A DNA stretch of 64,000 nt, taken from contig JAUTDP010000009.1 in assembly GCA_033439795.1 (NCBI GenBank), positions 496,001-560,000 on the forward strand, given 5' to 3'. The position numbers and the translations under genes were made by a program. The stretch comes from Sordaria brevicollis (taxonomy: Eukaryota; Ascomycota; Sordariomycetes; Sordariales; Sordariaceae). The notes below the pieces were generated by a model. It made no database searches. It was not told the origin of the DNA and saw only the letters and a program-made list of their open reading frames with translations. This document shows, piece after piece, positions 52,929 through 64,000 of this stretch (positions are counted from its first letter, which is position 1; each line of letters starts with the position of its first letter).

Positions 52929-55900
52929 TCAGCAAGGGTGAACACTATGCCGCTTGCTACCACTGCTCTTATCGGTCCAGATCTCCGCCGACGGCTGAGG
53001 CGTCGAGTATCTCCTCTGATCCGCGTACTTGGCCAGAGTATCCTTACTGGGCATTGACAGTCCCGTCGCCGGGAACGTGCTCGAAGCCCTGGATGGAACG
53101 CTGCTGACCGGCCTCAAGCTGCTGCTGCGGTTGAGAGCGCTGTAACTGCTAAGCCGGTGGTTGGAAACCACGCTGTCCGGGCGGTCTGTAAGTCTGGCGG
53201 GATCCAGGTGGTTCCCATTGAGCGACGAGCGCGAGTTACGGTAGATGCGAGAGTTCCGTGGTGCGCTGCCCGTACTGTACCGAGCGGTTGAGCAGGCGCT
53301 GACGGATCGGCTACCTGGGTGGGAGGAAGCCGGCGCGTTGAGCGCGGGCCCTGAAGGGGCGGGCTTGTCGAGGGAGTCGGTGCTGGCGTTTTCGGGAATT
53401 TCTTCCAGGACGGGGAGGGTGTCGTCAGATCCACCGATGCTGAGTTCTTCGATTGATGTCGAGTTCCTGATCTCCTTGCCGGAGTCGAATCCTCCCATTC
53501 CGGCCATCTCTTCCTCGTCGATGATCTTGGACATGCGCCACACGGTCGCGACTTCGAATGAGGGTTCTACCGGGGCTGCTGGTTCCTCGTCCTTCTTGTT
53601 CTTGTCTTGCTTGGGCTGCGGCATGTCTGGCGCCCTTCTCTCCATGTTCTCAAAGTATCGGACCCGTGCCCATTCCAGCTCGTCGAAGAATCTCTCCTTG
53701 TTTCGGGCGACCGACATCCATGTTGAGATAAGACCGAGCCCGATAAGGATCAGCAAAGCGACGACGGTAAAACCCTGGATGACAATGATTACGATGCCAA
53801 CAGCGGTGACGAGAATTCTGTTCAGCTCGAACTCTGGGAGTAAAGCGATGGAAAGCCCCGTGGTCAAGATCTTGCAGATGCTTAGAATCCAGATACCCAT
53901 CGCCGTATTGCGAGCTCCTTCGAAGGGGTTAATGATGGCCATGAAGGCGAACGAGATGATATCGAGGACCAGCAAGCCGTAGATCTGCGCATAAACGTTT
54001 GAAGCGCCGCCTCCGATGAAGGCTGCACGAGTGAACAGGTACGGCACGTAGAAAGCGGCAAACCACCATCTCGTACGCCTGTATCTCGCCGTCATCCAGC
54101 CCCATGACTTGACAAAAGGCTGGTCTTCGTGGACCGACGGGCGGTTGGGATCGTCATTGACGTGGCGGATGCAGAAAAGCGAGATGGTGAACACGGGTTG
54201 TACCTCCAGTTCCTGCTCTTTCAGCGTTCTGGCCCACGTTGAGGTCAATCCGGGGATACAGCCCAGGACCTTGCCTCTGTGGAAGATAAGCTCTTCGCTT
54301 CCACACTCAAACTTTCCAGACTTGGTGCGGGAGTGGATTCCTAAAGCGACCAGTACCGTGATACCGATGAGAAAAACGGCAAAGGATACTCCAGCAATGA
54401 CAGTTGCATCGCCCGAGCCGCCATATGTGAACTGGTACATGGTAAGGGTCATGACGGCAAAGAAGGCAACAAGAAACGTCCGCTGCAGGGCTAAGATCGT
54501 AAATCCAATCCAGTGGCTGCGGAAGTAAGGCAGGCTGTCCGCCTTCATCATCTTGGTGAGCGCAAGGAGCTCGAGGAATCCTTTGAGCGCCACGACAGAA
54601 ACGCCCGCTAAGACGATGGCGATCATGATCCAAGTAAGTCCAACGAGAACGGCGTCGGCGACGGGGATGTTGACCATCGACAGAGTTCCAGAGAATCCGA
54701 ACCAGGTGCCCGGGATGGGCAAGCCAACCTGGACTGGGTCTCCGGCCCAGTTGTAGTCGTAGGGATCACTGGAGTTGTAAGCATGCCTCTTTGTGATTGT
54801 GTCTGCCACCTTCTCGGCGGCTTTTCCGTAAATCTGGGATATCAAGCCGTGGCCGGTGTCGAGAATCGCTGTTCCCGCGTTTCCAATTTGACTAGAATTG
54901 CCATGAAATCCCACAAACGAATCGACAGAGTTGATAAGCTCCTTGGTGTATATCATGCCAGCAGCCCAAGCAAAGTTGCTCCACCATGCCGTCAAGACCG
55001 ACGGCCAGTCTAGAGAGAGTGCACCCGAGAAGAAGATGGCCTGGAACGTTTCGACGATGATGAAGACAGAGAAGGAGTGGGCATGGTGCATCCGCATGTG
55101 AGTAACGCTCACACCATACGCAGCCGTCGCGAAGGAGGCGATTATGGCTAGGATCGTACATGCGCCTAGTGCCGAAGAGACTGCCTCTGGATGCGAAAAG
55201 CTATTGCCGTTTCTCATGACCGCCTGAAAGCATCCTATTTCCGACATACTTGAATTCGAAAATATTCGTAGCTTCAAAGTTCCTTCGAAGTCTGGAATCG
55301 AGTAGGCGATATCCGGGATCCCACTTACGTCTCGAGGTGCAATGGGAATCATGATATAGGCGTTTACCGGCTTGACGGAAACAAGGGGGCATAGACTGTC
55401 GAAAGGCAAGTGAGTGGAAGGGCTGGAAAAAGGTTCAGCTGGGTGTGATCTTACCTATGGATCATGGCATTGCATGGGTTGAAGGTCATGGAAAGTCTGT
55501 TTTCGCCATCTAAAGCACATTTATTAGTTGAAAATAGACGAGCAGAGAAACTCCGTTGCAGGCTTACAAGCATCAACCGAGATATACACTAAAGAGATGT
55601 AGTTAGTATTACTTGAAACCCGTTCCTCTTTGCGTCTGGATTTTGCTCACTCATTGTCGATTCATTTCTGATATTGCTCGTTGCATCGAGATGGAGAACG
55701 ATGGTCATATTGTCGGCATAGTATGCGCCATCGAACTTGGTGACATTGAACATGCCCGCGCCACCTAAACAGTCTCCATAGTCACCGGTGTAAAGCGCCG
55801 GCCTGCGGTCGACAGCCAGCTGTCGTGTTACTCCATCTGTACCTGTACCATAGACATATGCTTTCTCTTTGGTCTGGTCAGCTGCCGAGGGGAGAACGAG

Positions 55901-55951
55901 AACCCCGAGCAAGAGAAACAGCAGGGCGAATATTCGACGACTTGATGCCAT
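52929..55951 (-). CDS. TRP-like / Flc-family membrane protein with ML-like domain (apparent frameshift)
   Basis: Members of this fungal family (ML-like domain plus TRP domain; Flc, Pkd2, spray) are membrane proteins tied to calcium homeostasis, FAD transport and cell-wall integrity. My exons are 55,651-55,951, 55,568-55,588, 55,455-55,510 and 52,929-55,395. Residues 1-24 form a signal peptide. The lumenal part shows Asn-Met-Thr-Ile-Val-Leu-His-Leu, Thr-Phe-Asn-Pro-Cys and Pro-Asp-Phe-Glu-Gly. Many membrane segments and a 250-residue Ser/Asp-rich cytoplasmic tail follow. Intron 1 (62 nt) has GTGAGC and a perfect TACTAAC branch site. The exons join well by homology (Tyr-Gly-Glu at the exon 2/3 junction) but are one base too long: five A (coding strand) at 55,500-55,504 push the frame off. 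This may be an assembly error or a real break. Without it the product is about 947 residues. Confidence 0.82.
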
Positions 55952-58823
55952 CGTGAAAGGATTGACTTCAGTTGTAGTTGGCCTCGAGCCAATAATCCTT
56001 TCCCTGGGCGACCCAGCCCTCTTCAAGTCCAAGAGTGATTCGATATGGTTGTTGTGAAGTCCCAGGCCCGAGGTTTGAATATCCTTAGCAAACTAATGTG
56101 AGACCTGAACCACGGTTTGTTGTGGGATAGCCCTAACAGCGTCGGGATTGTCGATGAGGCTGATGAAGCAACGAGTGGGTAATTTGTTTGCCACGGGAGT
56201 GTCCGGACGTCAAGATGGTCTGATAATCGACAGAATGTAGGGCCACTGTCGGTAGATTGCGTGGAATTGATAACCGAGAGTGAGGCGGATGATGCTAGTT
56301 GTAGTGGTGTGGTGGACTATGTGATTTGTATCAAAGAGCGATGAACTTGGTATATCGATTCGGAGTATGTGCCATCCGGGGAAAGAGTGTTTAGACGTGT
56401 ACAGGCGAGACACGAACGGCGAGGTTCCGTAAAGCGAGATATATTGGGCTGAGTGTAGGAAATTTGGTATGGCCGATGGATGTTGACAATTGTCTGGCGA
56501 AGGAGAGAGTGATGAGTTGCTTCTCTAGACGTAGTTTGCAACCTGCCCTTGTCCGATGATAGAACGAATGAGTGACGATTTCGGGATTAGTCCGTTTGGA
56601 GGTGCGTGTCTGTGAACGGCAAAGTGGTGATGTGTTGTAGCGAGTGAAGGCAAGGCCCCGTTGTCCGATGCGAGAGACTGGAGGAAGACTTGGAGCGGAA
56701 GCAACGGTTTCGAGGTGAGATTATTTTCTGGAAGACAACCCTTGAAGTTCCAAGCAATCCAACTACCTATCCAGACTGCCCACGAGGCAAATCTGATATC
56801 CACTGGTTCCCGAAATATCAGATGAGCGGACGGATGAGCTCTGGTGCTGGGCTTGTCTAGCTCCCCAATCACTCGATTGGGTAAAAGGAGTGAAGAAAGG
56901 GTCTTGCTGAAAGGTGACCTGCAAGTATGCGGGTATGGGGAATTTGCAGCGTATTAGCAGACACTGCGAGAAATCGGCACACTGCGGTGGCCGTACAGGA
57001 AAAGCAGGTCGGCTTAGGTGCTGTACTGCCTTGCCGGAAGCATCCAGACGACCGAGACACTCGGGGAGGGAAGGAGAAGGGGGTCCTTGGGTTTAATGAC
57101 CGGATCGTCTCCATCGTTGCTAGGCGTTGGAGCGTTTTAATTTAATGTGTCCACGAACCCGCCAGGGCTTCCAGAGGCGAAAATAGGCCAAGAGCCATTT
57201 GTGAGGTGGAACTCGCTCAAGCGAAAAGGAAGCGATGCTCCGTCGTCATGGATGGCGATATAGACGAAGAGGAGAAGAAGCACACCGTCGGGCAGTCCAT
57301 TTCAATACTGCTGTGCTCAAGCAGCTCGGGTGATGACGGAGGTGGACAAGACGCTGAAGCCGCCACATATGTCTATCGCAGACAACTGGCAATTCTGAAC
57401 ATCGATGGGAAAATCCATGGACAACGATCCAAACGCACAATTTCTGTCCCCTGTCTGGACACAGGAGGGAAGATATAGCAGCACCGATCGAGCGATCACC
57501 CGATATCCCCTGTCCGATGGCCTTGTTCGTTTGTTTGTTGTCTAGGGAACGCCAAGAAGATTTACCAGACCGGCAGTCGAGTGTCGGCGGATGAAGAAGG
57601 CTTCCAGCAGCGGCCGCCCGACAGTCGTCAAAGCCCGACAAATTGAGTTGTTGTCCGAAAATCGAGTGGCCGCCAGGATGATACGGGCTGCCGAAGAGTC
57701 CGACACCATGTTCCATTTCCCCTGTTGAGCCTCGTGCACTGGATCTTCCCTTGACCATCCATCCGTTCGGAAAGCTCGGTCCACTTGCAGCCGCGCTAGA
57801 GATTCGGCGATTTTAAAATGATGCAAGACAACGATGTTCCTGTCCATCCCTTCTTCTCAGCTGCTGACTGTTTAAAAGGTTCCTGGAAGCATATAGCAGC
57901 ATCGTTAGTGTTTGGGGTCCTTGAAAGCACTCCAGCAAAGTCATACGTACACGTCTTCACCAAGTTCCCGTGACGAGACGAGAACTGGAGGTGAAGAGGG
58001 GATATTGGATGTCCACTCCTGGCTCCGCTCATCGCTAGCGAATTCCGGCATATGGGATTTTGAATTTAGCCAGTCAGGAACAGGATCGCCAAACGGCGCG
58101 GCGCATTTCCGGCAGGCAATGCCAAGCTGCTGTTTCCTGGGCCCTGGCGACCTTAGCAATTTGGGTGGTCATGAAGAGGGCTTATGCAGACAGTGTTGCT
58201 AACAGAGGGCCCTAGTGCAATAGGGAAAGGGCTGTTAGTGCATTCTGCGAAAGGTTCCATCTTTCCACGAAGATAAGCACTGTATATCTAGCGTATCAAG
58301 ATCGAGGATAGTATGTAGACGTACCGTTGAAGCCACCAGCTGTGCGCAAAGAACAAGGAAACGGAAGCAAAATTCAAGCGATGACAGAAGCAAATCGATC
58401 CAAAGAACAGAGCCAACAAAAACACAGGAACTCTATAAAGGTGTGTTTCAGGGAACGAAGGGCAGTGAGCGAATGTGTCCGATCAATTTCAACGAGTGAA
58501 GTAACCACAAATGCTGCAAGTGCGCTCGCGATGATGCAAAGCCGTCGTCGTGTGACGACAAAGAGAATCGAATGCTCAACCAAAAACACGAGCCCCTATA
58601 CTTTCGTCCTGCGTATCTCCCTATCCATTAACCGTTCGTTGTTCATACTAATCCCTCAACTTCACCCTCCTTGAACATCATATTCCCAACCTCCTTTTCA
58701 TTGTTAACCGTTTCCCAACTCGCCCCGATAGGGGATGGGTGGACGTTCATGGCGAGCATGTCGTCCATGCGTCTACAGGGTCTTTGCGCCCTGATCATAG
58801 GGTGCAAAGCATACCGGCAACGC
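55952..58823. other. Long intergenic region without recognised gene
   Basis: A 2.9-kb gap holds the leader and promoter of the TRP-like gene and the 3' region of the symporter gene. The largest open frame (57,246-57,758, -, 170 codons) has no recognisable domain and no obvious splice partners. It may contain a non-coding RNA or long leader, but nothing in the sequence shows this. Confidence 0.55.
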
Positions 58824-61445
58824 TCAAAAGAACTTGCCAGGAACCTTTCCAATCCCAGGCTCCTGTCCAGTGCTCAAGATGGTCTCCAAGTCTCCACCAG
58901 CAACACACTGGACAGTCTCGCGATCTCCCTCCGTGACAATCGGACGGTCCAGGGCGTCAAACCGTACACCCTTCCTCTTGGCCTGGACCCATTGTACGGT
59001 CAGTCTCAAGGCAAGAGCTCCGAAGCCCCACAAAAGACCGCCGACAGGAGCAGCGACGAAGGCGCCGAATGCAGCCCAACCCTCTTGGTACAGTCCTTCT
59101 TCCAACAACATGAGCTTAGCGCCCCTGTGGGCGTCCCCGTAGTAGATGGCGCCGAAGATGAAGACGGTGAAGATGCCGCCCAGTCCGCCGACGACTACCT
59201 CAAAGCCACGCCACCAGTAGCAACGATCCGACAAGCCAATGACCAACACCGGGATAGTGGCGGCAGAGACGAGATCGGAAATGAGGTAGATCTGCAGGAT
59301 CGAGGGCGCCTTGATGGCGATGACCACGATGGGAATGATGACCAGAACCACGGCAAGGCGAATCCACCACACATTCAGCTTGTTGCGGAACAAATCATTG
59401 CTGGCCGTCGAGACCATGGCGGACTGCAGGGAGTCAAAGGCGGCAGTGCTGAGGGTGACGGACATGACGAGGACAAAGCCGACGACCCAAGCAGGAAGGT
59501 TCTCAAGCAAGCCGAAGAAGGCGACGGAACCGGGCAGCGGGTTCTCCAGATCAGAACCGGGCCAGACGCCGGACCAGGCCGCGATCAAACCGGTGCAGCC
59601 TACCATGGTGATGATGATGAGAATGATAAAGGCGGCAATGCTGATGCCGATCCATAGATCCTTGTCAGTCTTGGAGGCAAAGGTTCGAAGCCAGAAACTG
59701 GACTGTCAGGATGTTAGTCAAGTGACGTGTCAGCTTTGGTTTGCTTAAGGTAGACATTACCAGAAAGAAGTCGTTCGTCAAGATGGCAACCGGAAGGATG
59801 TACAGAAGTTGCCAACCCAAGAGGTTATCCTTTAAAAGACCGGACGGCTCGATCAGGCTGGTGTCGATCTTGGTCTCAACGCCGATTGCAATGGCTGCGA
59901 CAATGATAAGTCCAACCACCATCGCTCCCTGAATGTTGTCGGTGATGAAGGAGATTCGGAATCCGCCCAGAGCTGTAGGTTGTATCCGTGTCAGCACTTG
60001 TCCAATCATTGAACGGCTCTGAGTGGTTGAGGGACAAGATACATACAAGTGTAGATGGTCGTGATAACACACTCAACAATGATGACCGGCAACCCGTTAA
60101 GACCAGTCAAGACTTCAACAACCTGACCAATAGAGGACAGTTCGGCAACCATGTACAAGAAGAGCGTAACCAGCGTCACAAAGCTCAAGTACAAAGCCGT
60201 AACCGTTCCATAGCGCTGTCTCGTCCACTCTGTGAGGACGAAGCCTTCAGGGCATTTGCGTCTGATGATAGGGCCAAGCGCAGCGAAGACGAACAGCGGG
60301 AGTGAGGAAGCCAAAGCATAGACGAGCACGCCTTGAAGACCGGCCAACGTGGCAATTTCTGGATAAGTGAAAAGCATACCAGATCCGAGAGCTGCGGAGG
60401 TCAGTTTTCCAACCCACAAGAGTGAAGGGGGGAGGGGGAGGGGGAGGGATAGATCGGAGCGGCAGCACGTTTCCCACGCAAGCATTAACTTGATCGAGTA
60501 ATTACGGTACAATCTCAGCTTCGTCGTCCAGCAAGTTGCCAGATCTCCTCCCTGGTTATCCTCTCCACCCTCGCCATTACCATCGCCTTCTGTGAGGCTC
60601 TGGTAGAAGACAAGAATGAAGAGTGGAAGGTTGGATCCAGACAAGCAAGCTTTCGACTCGGCGCCCGTAGTGAGCCGCAACCTTTCATCTAACCTTGAGT
60701 AATATCCATAGTATCCTTCCTGACACCAGCTGGAGAGAAGGTGCCAAAATGAGGACACGCGGGATACGACCTCGGAAGATGAAAGATAGTTTGGAAACTG
60801 GGTGCGAACGAACCTATGCTGTCAGTCTGCTCAACTTATACCTCTCTCATCACCGAGCAATGTTCTGTGCTCGGTTTCCCCCATTCTTTGTTTATAAGGT
60901 CGAGTCTCGTAGCGGAAAGTTTCGTTCCTTTCTCGTCATCGTCGCAATGCCTTCGGTCGGTGCGTTGCTACCGCTCTGATCTTCATGTTGCAGTAGAGGC
61001 CTCAAGTATCGTTGTTGAGTGCCCCATTGTCGCGTTCTGTGCTCTCACTCACCGGAAGCGATGAAGTTCAGAGCGAGCGGAATAGCTAAAGACCAGGGGT
61101 TGTGTTAGTTTGAGCTCAACGCATTTGTGACGGCAATGGGAGATGCAAAAGTTGGGTGATAGGTCGGCAGAGTAGAGAGAATGGCGATTTCTCTTTTATC
61201 GGCCCGGCAGGAGTGTCTTCTAACCCGTCTGAGTCCTGTTGCCGGCGAGATACTCCCCCTTGGTTTGGTTTCTCATCGTCCAGGCAACCCCCGTTCCCAT
61301 GATGCTGTGGCGATGAGTCAGTACAAACAACCCCCCTTGTATCGAGCTAGATATGGAGGTGGATTGGGTGATTGTCATCTCACAGAAAAACTCCCAAGGT
61401 GGTATAAATGATGGCGTTCGACGCCTCGGAGGATGGTTGGCCCAT
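58824..61445 (-). CDS. Sodium:solute symporter, Dur3/urea-transporter type
   Basis: This is a plasma-membrane permease of the SSS family. Fungal relatives carry urea or polyamines, but the substrate here is not proven. Six exons, 61,384-61,445, 61,225-61,304, 61,053-61,085, 60,047-60,391, 59,761-59,972 and 58,824-59,702, join in frame to 536 residues. The N-terminus reads Met-Gly-Gln-Pro-Ser-Ser, then a membrane segment, then Gly-Asn-Arg-Thr-Gln-Thr-Ala-Ile-Pro-Leu. The family block Leu-Gly-Ser-Gly-Met-Leu-Phe-Thr-Tyr-Pro-Glu-Ile, Gly-Gly-Phe-Arg-Ile-Ser-Phe-Ile-Thr-Asp-Asn and Thr-Asp-Lys-Asp-Leu-Trp-Ile-Gly follow, with a dozen or so hydrophobic segments. Exon 3 is 33 nt, and intron 3 is 661 nt, long for this kind of fungus. 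GATA motifs lie upstream, suggesting nitrogen control. Confidence 0.9.
60426..60449 (+). other. G-run motif (possible G-quadruplex) inside intron 3 of the symporter gene
   Basis: G runs of 6, 5, 5 and 3, separated by single A, lie at 60,427-60,448. On the coding (-) strand this is a long pyrimidine tract about 40-60 bases before the acceptor at 60,392. It may help recognition of this distant 3' splice site, or fold as a quadruplex on the + strand. Confidence 0.6.
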
Positions 61446-63600
61446 TGTTCTGGTCGGATTCGGTGCAGAATACAGACAATGAATGAATGAATGAATTGCA
61501 TTTTTCGACTACGTTCTATCACTACTAGATAATAAGTCGTGCCCGCGACGACGGCTGAGCATAGGTACATAAAATCGGGAAAAAGCCTCATTGGTCCGTG
61601 GGTCGGACCCCACCGCGACCGTGCGCTGGAAAACCCTGTAATCTCCACGTTTCCATTCCGAAACTCCTCATTCCAGGCCCCCTGTCCAGAATACAGACAA
61701 GTTTGGTGGTTGCTGAGGAAGATGTTGCCCAGGAAAAAGTTGTTGAAGTCCTGAGGTTCTCTTTTCTTTTAAGCGAGATAGTGGGGCTTTCAGTTTTGGC
61801 TTCTCCGCAAAAACGATCGACGCCTGCTTCAGGTTGGACACGATAAGAACTTGAGAAGGAACAGTCGGAATGTTCAGGATAAAGCAGCGAACTGTAGCCG
61901 ACACAAGTACCCCATGACTGTTCTGGGGAAATTCGTAGTTGGATAGGCCGGGTTTTCATCCCAGCTCCTGTCAAAAGAAAAGTGACTTTTGCTGACAAGA
62001 CGCCCTTGAGTCTTGTAGAGCAAGGGCATTTACGTAGGACTAAATGGTAGCCCTGTACATATTCGGACCTATTAGAGTATGTAAAGCTAACCTTCGAAAG
62101 AGCCGTGGGGGTTTTCCCGAGGATACCCTAGCATTTCCGACGTCCCTACGGTTATTAATTTCTTTCGACATCGTTGGGACGACCTGGACCAGCCGAAGAG
62201 GAGGGTTGCCGAAGTGATGGTGTAGGTGGCTTGGCTCCATCGTGGGGGTAGCGAACGTGATTGAAGACTAACTGCTTAACACGTTGACGAGATACATAAT
62301 TGTTAGTGTCAAAACAGCTTTCTTGTTCAACCCTTCACGGTGGTAGTTTTGAAGCAGGCCATCCCTGGAGGGCAGGGAGTGTGATACAACTCTCCTGCAT
62401 CAGCTGAGTGGTGACCTTTTTACTTGTACACCAGCATCTCGGTTCAAAGCGGCGCATATGGTTGGAATACCGGTACCTCGCGTAGGATCATCAACCAGCC
62501 TCTTCCTATGTAGATCACGTCGCGGCAAAATACAAAGACCCCAAGTCTATACATAGGTCTCCAACGGCAATATGTATGTGACAATGATATGCGTCATGAT
62601 CACCATCCCTTACTTTCACTCATCAGCGACAAGATGTTGACGTGTGAAGAGTGAAATATATGAACGGACGGTTTCTGGACGACAAATTACTTGTTCTTCT
62701 ATCTATTTGGCTCGGGGACACTATCTCGGAAAATGTGAAATGGTAGCAGTCGAGTAGCTATACGCCAACCAGATACGAGGTATACCCAGGACATGAATCC
62801 CAACTCTTCCTCTGCTTCCAAATACACGAGATTGTCGAAACTCCCATTCACAATCAATCCTGCCTTCCCATGTGGCCCGAAACCACTGCCTGAATATCGT
62901 TTAAGGTATCCATGGCTGTTGTCTCCTAAAGGTCCACGCCTGATTTGGTATCGACCGCCTGAGTAGACTTGCAAACACTCAGACTGCCAGAGAAGGCTTT
63001 CTCGCTATCAATCAAACTCACACAATAATCAAACAACTCCAGTTGGACGCAAACAAAAGACTGCGCCAACGCCAACCACAAAGACGAACCAACCATTCTG
63101 CTAACCAGCACCAAGCCAACACCAACCGAAGAAAAAGAAGAGCCAGTGTATAACCACTAAGCGCCGAAACCAGTATATGGTCCAGCCGCTACAAATGACG
63201 GTTGCTTGACTCCAAGGAAGAACGCCGCAACGGATGAAACGCCGACCCAATGCTCGATAAAAACCGGTCCTGAGCAGTCCACAACGAAGGGCTGGCCGGT
63301 AGTTCAAACACAATCGAAAAAGAAAAGAACCCTTGATGAAGAAAGGGACTGGCACAAAGAGAGACAGAAAGTTGCTGATAGGTTAACAGAACGTGGCCTG
63401 TCTCGGTATATCAAAGAAGCCCTTGCCTTTCAAGACAGCATAACAAGCCAAAGAAATGGACTCGGAGCATCAAGATGTACTAGCAGAGGCACCAAAACAA
63501 AGTAGAGAAGCTCCATATGTTATGGCCAATGTGAAGAGCTCGCACTCTAAAGCGACAACTGAGTCGGCAAAGATCTTCAGTCGAAAGAGCCCCGACCTCC
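61446..63600. other. Intergenic region upstream of the symporter gene
   Basis: About 2.2 kb. It should hold the symporter promoter (left part) and the 3' end of the right-edge gene. A 91-codon frame (62,699-62,974, -) and others at 63.1-63.5 kb show no recognisable domain or conserved splice structure, so I do not call them genes. Confidence 0.55.
61517..61947. promoter_or_regulatory. Cluster of GATA motifs upstream of the symporter gene
   Basis: GATA cores occur at 61,528, 61,777, 61,842 (GATAAG), 61,878 (GATAAA) and 61,942, with one on the other strand at 61,517-61,520, all within about 500 bases upstream of the start codon. In Neurospora NIT2 activates nitrogen-scavenging genes through GATA sites. 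Single GATA cores are frequent by chance, so this is suggestive only. Confidence 0.35.
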
Positions 63601-64000
63601 TCAATAGACCGAGGGGTACTGGGAAGCCGCTGGGGTCCAAACGGCACAATGCTGTCCCGTAACAGGATGGTAGGCGAAGTGAGAATGCACAAAGCCCCGA
63701 GGGACGGCCTCGATGGGAATCGGGGGCGCGACCTCAGGAGTCCAGTTATGCATAACCAGACTGGGAGGAGCCTGCTGTACATTGGGAGGCAGAACCGGGC
63801 CAGCTCCAGGAATTCCAGTCATGTAGGTGTGTTGATCCCAGCCCGGAACGTACCCAACGTGAGGGTAACCACGGTGGGGATGGTCCAAAGACTGAATGGG
63901 ATACGGTTGGATAGGGTGAACGGGTCTGCCGTTCACATCCGCCGTGTTGTAAGGTAGACGGGAAAATTGGTGGTCGGGGAAGTTTTCACCGTGGACTCCC
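63601..64000 (-). CDS. C-terminal part of an unidentified Pro/Tyr/His-rich protein, cut by the window edge
   Basis: An open frame enters from the right edge and ends at the TGA at 63,601-63,603, giving about 132 residues. It is rich in Pro, Tyr, His and Gly, with Gln, and ends Ser-Gln-Tyr-Pro-Ser-Val-Tyr. Examples are His-Pro-Ile-Gln-Pro-Tyr-Pro and Gly-Tyr-Pro-His-Val-Gly-Tyr. The frame is open without interruption to base 64,000, so the start lies outside. No domain was recognised; the composition suggests a disordered C-terminal tail. An intron near the end cannot be excluded, so the stop is provisional. Confidence 0.6.
   Translation of the reverse strand, partial: GVHGENFPDHQFSRLPYNTADVNGRPVHPIQPYPIQSLDHPHRGYPHVGYVPGWDQHTYMTGIPGAGPVLPPNVQQAPPSLVMHNWTPEVAPPIPIEAVPRGFVHSHFAYHPVTGQHCAVWTPAASQYPSVY

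Noticed and set aside
57246..57758. 170-codon open frame on the - strand
   Set aside because: No domain, Cys/Arg/Ser-rich chance composition, overlapped by other frames.
58671..59657. 328-codon open frame on the + strand
   Set aside because: Antisense shadow of the last symporter exon; acidic Asp/Gly-rich composition is typical of such shadows.
62699..62974. 91-codon open frame on the - strand
   Set aside because: No recognisable domain or splice partners; not enough to call a gene.

Overview
The window looks like nuclear DNA of a filamentous ascomycete, most likely Neurospora or a close Sordariaceae relative. Reasons: short introns with GT..AG ends and CTAAC-type branch sites, C-rich third codon positions, fungal-type proteins, and a long tract damaged by repeat-induced point mutation (RIP, CpA to TpA). 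The 573-residue ATP sulfurylase model agrees with my memory of the Neurospora cys-11 product. No database search was possible.

Left half (1 to about 31,600): extremely AT-rich, CpA/TpG-poor, TpA-rich DNA with no usable gene. Inside it is a resolvable nested pair of dead Ty3/gypsy retrotransposons. Element A (7,827-22,880, + strand, 253-bp LTRs, ATAAT target duplication) has gag, protease, RT, RNase H, integrase and chromodomain-like remnants. Its 3' LTR is split exactly by element B (14,916-22,726, - strand, 286-bp LTRs, ACCGC target duplication). Flanks at 1-7,826 and 22,886-30,460 are older RIP-eroded DNA that I could not assign. They hold tandem repeats and coding-like frames. A pair of LTR-like direct repeats lies at the right margin (30.6-31.05 kb).

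Right half (about 31,640-64,000): ordinary gene-rich euchromatin. In order: cys-11 (ATP sulfurylase, +), an Arg-Asp-repeat protein (+), a mitoribosomal Mba1/mL45-like protein (-), an Eos1-like N-glycosylation protein (+), eIF1/SUI1 (-), Trm44 tRNA methyltransferase (+), an intradiol ring-cleavage dioxygenase (-), a TRP/Flc-like membrane protein with an apparent frameshift (-), a sodium:solute symporter of the Dur3/urea-transporter kind (-), and the C-terminal end of an unidentified Pro/Tyr-rich protein (-) at the right edge. These are housekeeping and metabolic genes with no evident shared pathway, not a cluster. I found no CRISPR array, rRNA or tRNA gene, and no convincing undescribed system. 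The most informative structures are the dated nested retrotransposons, the repeat modules in them, and the gene-structure oddities listed below.
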